Below, piece by piece: positions 6,899-11,222 of a stretch of DNA of 11,222 nt. Every line of letters starts with the position of its first letter. Position 1 is the first letter of the stretch. The stretch is taken from the NCBI GenBank assembly GCA_019747165.1, contig JAIERC010000394.1, positions 1 through 11,222 of the forward strand, given 5' to 3'. A program made the translations under genes and the position numbers. The notes under the pieces were generated by a model. That model saw nothing but the letters and a program-made list of their open reading frames with translations. It made no database searches and was not told the origin of the DNA. The stretch comes from Sphingomonas sp. (GTDB lineage: Bacteria; Pseudomonadota; Alphaproteobacteria; Sphingomonadales; Sphingomonadaceae).

Positions 6899-8077
6899 AT
6901 GCACCGACTGACCCTTTGCGCGGCGCTGCCGCTTGCCTTGATCGCCTGCAACAGCAGCGACAAGGCCGAGGCCAGCGGAGAGGAAACGCAAGCGGTCGCG
7001 GCGATCTCGCCGGTCGATACCATTCCGTTCGAAACCACCGTGGTCGGCCAGTTCGACGAACCCTGGGCGATGACCTTCCTGCCCGATGGCCGCGCGCTGG
7101 TGACCGAGAAGAAGGGCAAGCTCAAGCTCGTGACCTTCGCGGCCGACGGCAAGATCAGCAGTGTCGATGTCAGCGGCATGCCGACCGTGGCCTATGGCGG
7201 CCAGGGCGGCTTGGGCGACGTCGTGCTCTCGCCCGATTTCGTCAATGACGGCTTTGTGTATCTCAGCTTCGCCGAGGCGCGCGATGGCGATACCAGCGGC
7301 GCCGCGGTCGCGCGCGCCAAGCTGGTGATGGCCAATGATGGCGCGGCCTCGCTTAAGGACATGCAGGTCCTCTGGCGGCAGGAGCCCAAGGTTTCGGGCA
7401 AGGGCCATTACGGCCACCGGATCGCCTTCGGTCCCGACGGCATGATGTACATCTCTTCCGGAGAACGGCAGAAATTCGATCCCGCGCAGGATCTCGACCA
7501 GAATCTCGGAAAGGTCATCCGGCTGACGCCCACCGGCGGAATCCCCTCGGACAATCCGATGTACGATCAGGGCCGGATCAAGGCGCAGGCCTGGTCCTGG
7601 GGCCATCGCAACCCGCTGGGCCTCGCGTTCGACGGCGCGGGCAATTTGTGGGAGCTCGAAATGGGCCCCAAGGGTGGCGACGAGCTCAACCTGGTCAAGC
7701 GCGGGGCCAATTACGGCTATCCCAAGGTGTCGAATGGCGATCATTATGACGGCAAGGACATTCCCGATCATGCCCCCGGCGACGGTTTCGAGCCGCCCAA
7801 GGTGTTCTGGACCCCCGCGATCTCGCCGGGAAGCCTGATGATCTATTCGGGCGATCTGTTCCCCGCCTGGAAGGGCAGCGCATTCATCGGTGCGCTCGGC
7901 GGGCAGGCGCTGGTTCGGGTGAAGCTCGACGGTGACACGGCCGAGAAGGCGGACAACTGGACGATGGAAGGCCGTATCCGCGAGGTCGAACAGGGTCCTG
8001 ATGGCGCCATATGGCTGCTCGAGGACGGCGCACGCGGGTCGAAGGGCCGGCTGCTCAAGCTCACTCCACCGAAATAA
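6899..8077 (+). CDS. PQQ-dependent soluble aldose sugar dehydrogenase (YliI-like), lipoprotein
   Basis: Beta-propeller quinoprotein of the soluble glucose/sorbosone dehydrogenase family that oxidises aldose sugars in the periplasm with PQQ; the closest named homologue is E. coli YliI. The product has 392 residues. The N-terminus MHRLTLCAALPLALIAC is a lipoprotein signal with lipobox Leu14-Ile15-Ala16-Cys17, then a low-complexity linker to about residue 42. Family motifs are FDEPWAMTFLPDG, GQGGLGDVVLSPDF, GHYGHRIAFGPDG with the presumed catalytic base His170, SWGHRNPLGLAFD (233-245), and EMGPKGGDELN in the calcium-binding region. The start at 6899 has GGAG eight bases upstream (6887-6890) and gives a proper signal peptide; in-frame ATGs upstream would spoil it. 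No PQQ synthesis genes are in the window, so the cofactor is inferred from the family. Confidence 0.9.
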   Translation: MHRLTLCAALPLALIACNSSDKAEASGEETQAVAAISPVDTIPFETTVVGQFDEPWAMTFLPDGRALVTEKKGKLKLVTFAADGKISSVDVSGMPTVAYGGQGGLGDVVLSPDFVNDGFVYLSFAEARDGDTSGAAVARAKLVMANDGAASLKDMQVLWRQEPKVSGKGHYGHRIAFGPDGMMYISSGERQKFDPAQDLDQNLGKVIRLTPTGGIPSDNPMYDQGRIKAQAWSWGHRNPLGLAFDGAGNLWELEMGPKGGDELNLVKRGANYGYPKVSNGDHYDGKDIPDHAPGDGFEPPKVFWTPAISPGSLMIYSGDLFPAWKGSAFIGALGGQALVRVKLDGDTAEKADNWTMEGRIREVEQGPDGAIWLLEDGARGSKGRLLKLTPPK

Positions 8078-8168
8078 GCCTCCGCCTGCAAGACGGGCCG
8101 AAAAGCGATTTCAATTCGCAACCTATCAAGATACACCTTGGGGCAAACAGCTAACCGGGAGACGATGA

Positions 8169-9617
8169 ATGGCGACTTTGGCAGACGCACCGCTCAGCGC
8201 GGATCAACTCGAAGATATTCTGGAGCGGCAGAAAAAAGCCTTTCTCGCCGAACTGCCCGTGCCGATGGCAGCACGCAAGGACCGCATCCGGCGGTTGATG
8301 AAACTGGTCCATGACAATGCCGATGCCTTGGTCGCCGCGATGAGCGAAGATTTCGGTCATCGCAGCCCCGGCCAGTCCAAGATGACCGACATTGTCAGCG
8401 TTCTCAATGTCGCACGCCACACGCTCAAGCATATGGACGATTGGGCCAAGCCCGAGAAGCGTTCGGTCCAGTTCCCGCTCGGCCTGCTCGGCGCACGCGC
8501 CCGCGTCGAATATCAGCCGCTGGGCGTGGTCGGAGTCATCGCGCCGTGGAACTTTCCCGTGCAGCTCTGCCTCACCCCCGCCATCGGCGCTCTCGCGGCA
8601 GGCAACCGGGTGATGATCAAGAACAGCGAATATACCGAGGCGACATCGAACCTGCTCGCAGAGCTCGGACCGCGCTATTTCGATGCCAGCGAAGTCGCGT
8701 TCTTCACCGGCGGCCCCGAGGTCGGCCAAGCCTTTTCGGAACTGCCGTTCAACCATCTGCTGTTCACCGGCGCGACCAGTGTCGGCCACCACATCATGCG
8801 CGCTGCGGCCAAGAACCTGGTTCCGATCACGCTCGAACTCGGCGGCAAGTCGCCTGCTATCATCGGACGCGGTGCAGACAAGGCCAAGGCCGCCCAGCGC
8901 ATCACCATGGGCAAGATGATGAATGCCGGGCAGATCTGCATCGCGCCCGATTATCTCTATGTTCCGCGTGAGGACGAGCGCGAGATCATCGAGAACATCC
9001 AGCAGTCCGCCGCAACTCTTTATCCCACGCTGCTGACCAATGACGATTACACCGCCGTGGTCAACGAACGACATCACCAGCGGCTGACCGGCTATCTGGA
9101 CGACGCGCGCGAAAAGGGTGCGGAGGTGATCGAGGTCAACCCGGCGAACGAGGATTTCAAGTCCGCCAACAGCCGCAAGATGCCGCTGCACATCCTTCGC
9201 AACGTTACCGACGACATGAAGGTGATGCAGGACGAGATTTTCGGCCCGATCCTGCCGGTGAAAACCTATTCGACGGTCGACGAGGCGATCGATTTCGTTA
9301 ACGGTCGCGACCGTCCGCTCGCGCTTTACTATTTCGGCGAGAACCAGGACGAGGCCAAGAAGGTTACCGATCGGACCGTGTCGGGCGGCGTGACGCTCAA
9401 CGACACGATCTTCCATGTCGCGATGGAAGACCTGCCCTTTGGCGGCGTCGGCCCCTCGGGCATGGGCAATTATCACGGGATCGATGGATTCCGCACGTTC
9501 AGCCATGCCAAGGCGATCTATAGCCAGCCGCGCATCGATGTCGCCAAGCTGGGCGGCTTCCTGCCGCCCTATGGCGATGCGACGAAGAAGGCGATCGCGC
9601 GGGATCTGAAGCTCTGA
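8169..9617 (+). CDS. Aldehyde dehydrogenase, coniferyl aldehyde dehydrogenase-like
   Basis: NAD(P)-dependent oxidation of an aldehyde to its acid; probably cytoplasmic. The 482-residue product matches the coniferyl aldehyde dehydrogenase branch of the ALDH superfamily in overall pattern. Visible motifs are PWNFPVQL with the oxyanion Asn128, cofactor-binding Lys151, the Rossmann segment FTGATSVG (199-206), general base Glu223 in LELGGKSP, catalytic Cys257 in MNAGQICIAPDY, and the C-terminal EDLPFGGVGPSGMGNYHG. Lys151 lies in KNSE rather than the commoner KPSE. The start has GGGAG (8157-8161) seven bases upstream. It follows the sugar dehydrogenase gene after 91 bases and could be cotranscribed, but the two have no evident pathway link. 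The true substrate is unknown. Confidence 0.88.
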   Translation: MATLADAPLSADQLEDILERQKKAFLAELPVPMAARKDRIRRLMKLVHDNADALVAAMSEDFGHRSPGQSKMTDIVSVLNVARHTLKHMDDWAKPEKRSVQFPLGLLGARARVEYQPLGVVGVIAPWNFPVQLCLTPAIGALAAGNRVMIKNSEYTEATSNLLAELGPRYFDASEVAFFTGGPEVGQAFSELPFNHLLFTGATSVGHHIMRAAAKNLVPITLELGGKSPAIIGRGADKAKAAQRITMGKMMNAGQICIAPDYLYVPREDEREIIENIQQSAATLYPTLLTNDDYTAVVNERHHQRLTGYLDDAREKGAEVIEVNPANEDFKSANSRKMPLHILRNVTDDMKVMQDEIFGPILPVKTYSTVDEAIDFVNGRDRPLALYYFGENQDEAKKVTDRTVSGGVTLNDTIFHVAMEDLPFGGVGPSGMGNYHGIDGFRTFSHAKAIYSQPRIDVAKLGGFLPPYGDATKKAIARDLKL

Positions 9618-9639
9618 CGCGTATCGAGCGGAGGCTTTT

Positions 9640-9666
9640 GCGCCTTGCCTGACGCGGGCAAGGCGC
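9640..9666 (+). terminator. Hairpin after the ALDH gene, no T-run
   Basis: GCGCCTTGCC (9640-9649) and GGCAAGGCGC (9657-9666) form a perfect 10-bp stem with a seven-base loop, 22 bases past the ALDH stop. No T-tract follows, so it would be a weak intrinsic terminator or an mRNA 3'-end stabiliser. It overlaps the tRNA-Leu promoter candidate. Confidence 0.5.
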
Positions 9667-9672
9667 TATAGG
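9645..9672 (+). promoter_or_regulatory. Sigma-70-like promoter of tRNA-Leu
   Basis: TTGCCT (9645-9650) and TATAGG (9667-9672) are 16 bases apart. The expected start near 9679 is a few bases before the mature tRNA 5' end at 9687, a usual arrangement for a stable RNA gene. The -35 and the spacer lie inside the hairpin at 9640-9666. Confidence 0.5.
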
Positions 9673-9686
9673 CTGCCGCTCCACAC

Positions 9687-9770
9687 GCGGGCGTGGTGAA
9701 ATGGTAGACGCGCCGGACTCAAAATCCGGTTCCGCAAGGAGTGTCGGTTCGAGTCCGACCGCCCGCACCA
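9687..9770 (+). tRNA. tRNA-Leu(CAA)
   Basis: A complete 84-base type II tRNA. The acceptor strands GCGGGCG (9687-9693) and CGCCCGC (9760-9766) pair perfectly, followed by discriminator A and an encoded CCA (9768-9770). The anticodon stem CCGGA/TCCGG encloses the loop CTCAAAA, giving anticodon CAA at 9720-9722, which reads UUG. A long variable arm and the T-arm GTCGG-TTCGAGT-CCGAC complete it. Confidence 0.97.
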
Positions 9771-9885
9771 CCTTCCTGACATCAATGCAAAGACAGCGCT
9801 TTGGCCGCACCTACCGGCAAAGCCCTTGCACTTGGCCGGAGAGAGATTAGGGCCGCAGCCAGTCTTTGATGATCTGGACGGCAAC

Positions 9886-11112
9886 ATGACTCACCCGGTT
9901 TCCCCGCTCGCGCTCCCCTTTCCCGAACTTCCGGCGATTGCCGGCGTGACGCCGCGTGTCGCCCAAGCGCGCTACAAGGAATGGGACCGCTGTGATCTCA
10001 GCTATGTCGAACTGGTACCGGGAACCAGCGTGGCGGGTGTCACCACCACCAGCAAATGCCCCTCGCCCGAGGTCGAATGGTGCCGCGCAGCCCTGCCCCA
10101 GGGTCAGGCGCGCGCGCTGATCGTCAGCGCGGGCAATTCCAACGCGTTTACCGGCGGCAAGGGCCGCGCGGCGGTGCAGCTGCTCGTCGAGACCGCCTCG
10201 GCGCGACTTGGCTGCGCGGCGGAGGAAATTTTCGTCTCGGCCACCGGCGTGATCGGTGTACCGCTTCCGCAGGACAAAGCGCGCGCGGGGCTCGAGGCGG
10301 CCTTCACCGCCGAGCCCTGCGACTGGCGCGCGCTGACCGATGCGATCGGCACGACCGATACCTTCCCCAAGGCCGCGACCACGAGCGCGATGATCGGCGG
10401 AACGAAAGTGCAGCTTGTCGGCGTCATCAAGGGGTCGGGCATGATCGCGCCCGACATGGCGACGATGCTGGGCTATGTGTTCACCGATGCGAATATTGCA
10501 CCCGCGTTGCTGCAGCAGATGCTGAGCGCCGCGAATGCCAGGACCTTCAGCTGCATCACCGTCGACAGCGACACCTCGACCAGCGACACCGTGCTCGCCT
10601 TCGCCACCGGCCAGGCCAACCATGCCCGGATCGAAAGCATGGACAGCACCGGGGCCGATGCGTTCGCCGCCGCGCTGACCGACCTGTGCCGCCAGCTCGC
10701 GCATCTGGTGGTGCGCGACGGCGAAGGGGCGAGCAAGTTCATCGAGATCCGCGTGACCGGTGCGGTGTCCGACGAAAGCGCGCATCGTATCGCGCTGTCG
10801 ATCGCCAATTCACCGCTGGTCAAGACCGCAATCGCGGGCGAGGATGCCAATTGGGGCCGCGTCGTCATGGCTGTCGGCAAGGCGGGCGAGCCTGCCGAGC
10901 GCGACCTCTTGTCGATCCGCTTCGGCGGGGTCGAGGTCGCCGCGCAAGGCATGGTCGTGCAGGGCTATGACGAAGCGCCGGTGGCCGCGCATCTGAAAGG
11001 TGCCGACATCCTGGTCGAGGCCGATATCGGGCTGGGCCAGGGACGCGCCACGGTGTGGACCTGTGATCTGACGCACGGATATATCTCGATCAACGCCGAT
11101 TACCGGAGCTGA
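9886..11112 (+). CDS. argJ: Bifunctional glutamate N-acetyltransferase / amino-acid acetyltransferase ArgJ
   Basis: Transfers the acetyl group from N-acetylornithine to glutamate in the cyclic arginine pathway, and in bifunctional forms also uses acetyl-CoA to make N-acetylglutamate. The 408-residue length is normal. The precursor cleaves itself before the nucleophile Thr193 in KGSGMIAPDMATMLGY, giving alpha and beta chains. The oxyanion-hole segment SATGVIG (118-124), NSNAFTGGKG, ANWGRV and the C-terminal NADYRS are all typical. Whether it is mono- or bifunctional cannot be told from sequence by eye. The ATG at 9886 is preferred over a TTG 60 bases upstream, which would add an untypical N-terminus; the ribosome binding site is weak (GGACGG, 9876-9881). 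The next start codon follows its stop by three bases. Confidence 0.96.
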   Translation: MTHPVSPLALPFPELPAIAGVTPRVAQARYKEWDRCDLSYVELVPGTSVAGVTTTSKCPSPEVEWCRAALPQGQARALIVSAGNSNAFTGGKGRAAVQLLVETASARLGCAAEEIFVSATGVIGVPLPQDKARAGLEAAFTAEPCDWRALTDAIGTTDTFPKAATTSAMIGGTKVQLVGVIKGSGMIAPDMATMLGYVFTDANIAPALLQQMLSAANARTFSCITVDSDTSTSDTVLAFATGQANHARIESMDSTGADAFAAALTDLCRQLAHLVVRDGEGASKFIEIRVTGAVSDESAHRIALSIANSPLVKTAIAGEDANWGRVVMAVGKAGEPAERDLLSIRFGGVEVAAQGMVVQGYDEAPVAAHLKGADILVEADIGLGQGRATVWTCDLTHGYISINADYRS

Positions 11113-11115
11113 GCC

Positions 11116-11166
11116 ATGCTGACCATCTGGGGCCGCCTCAACTCGCACGGTCACGTCCGTCAATGA
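11116..11166 (+). pseudogene. Glutathione S-transferase-like gene, broken after about 11 codons
   Basis: An ATG three bases past the argJ stop, with GGAG (11105-11108) seven bases upstream inside the end of argJ, begins MLTIWGRLNSH. This matches, from memory, the opening of glutathione S-transferase family proteins of sphingomonads (MLTIWGRLNS followed by N-V-x-K-V). The match stops at His11 (codon 11146-11148); five unrelated codons follow, then a stop at 11164-11166. The good ribosome binding site and close spacing suggest a once-functional gene coupled to argJ, now interrupted. Only 11 residues support the family call. Confidence 0.5.
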
Positions 11167-11222
11167 GGTGTAATTTGGGGTGTGGTCACCGGGCTGCATG
11201 GTCAGGCGGCCTTGGGTGTAAT
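11149..11222. mobile_element. Probable end of an insertion sequence, continues beyond window
   Basis: From 11149 the sequence no longer fits the glutathione S-transferase-like gene. It carries short direct repeats typical of subterminal transposase sites: GGTGTAAT at 11167-11174 and 11215-11222, and GGTCA at 11149-11153, 11184-11188 and 11200-11204. No transposase coding sequence or target duplication can be seen because the window ends, and I cannot assign an IS family. The exact boundary is uncertain by a few bases. Confidence 0.4.

Noticed and set aside
6772..7179. N-terminal extension of RNase HII to 333 residues.
   Set aside because: The extra part overlaps the divergent sugar dehydrogenase gene in antisense and has no homology to the family; the usual start is at 6771.
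8619..8630. KNSE in place of KPSE at the cofactor lysine of the aldehyde dehydrogenase as a sign of inactivity.
   Set aside because: The lysine itself, the base Glu223 and catalytic Cys257 are intact, and this position varies in the coniferyl aldehyde dehydrogenase branch.

Overview
This 11.2 kb window looks like a chromosomal segment of a Sphingomonadales-type alphaproteobacterium. The evidence is the high G+C codon use, a CcrM-type GANTC methyltransferase with a C-terminal extension, short C/G-rich intergenic palindromes of the kind common in that order, and protein sequences (KatG, CcrM, FolP, ArgJ) that read like sphingomonad homologues. The genus assignment is inference.

Layout. 1-72: a tRNA-Pro(CGG) missing its first bases. 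248-2440: katG, a complete catalase-peroxidase, followed by a strong intrinsic terminator. 2677-3018: a small lipoprotein gene of clearly lower G+C, with a promoter placed so that its mRNA may be leaderless. 3019-3480: no gene, but a cluster of short palindromic repeats. 3481-6771 (minus strand): a gene line read rnhB, ccrM, folP, small two-helix membrane protein. The last three are tightly packed (1-base overlap and 12-base gap); rnhB is separated from ccrM by a 223-base regulatory-looking leader. 6899-8077 (plus): a periplasmic/lipoprotein PQQ-type aldose sugar dehydrogenase. 8169-9617 (plus): a coniferyl-aldehyde-dehydrogenase-like ALDH. 9687-9770: tRNA-Leu(CAA). 9886-11112: argJ. 11116 onward: the first codons of a glutathione S-transferase-like gene, abruptly interrupted by sequence with short direct repeats, probably the end of an insertion sequence that continues past the window.

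Most genes are housekeeping: oxidative defence (katG), RNA/DNA hybrid removal (rnhB), cell-cycle DNA methylation (ccrM), folate (folP), arginine (argJ). The most interesting part is the ccrM leader (5955-6177). It has six GANTC sites in 163 bases, the target of the enzyme it precedes, plus CtrA-like TTAA boxes. It also has a chain of inverted repeats that can pair in mutually exclusive ways, one of which would bury the ccrM ribosome binding site. This suggests autoregulation by methylation, possibly combined with an RNA-level switch; both are hypotheses from sequence alone.
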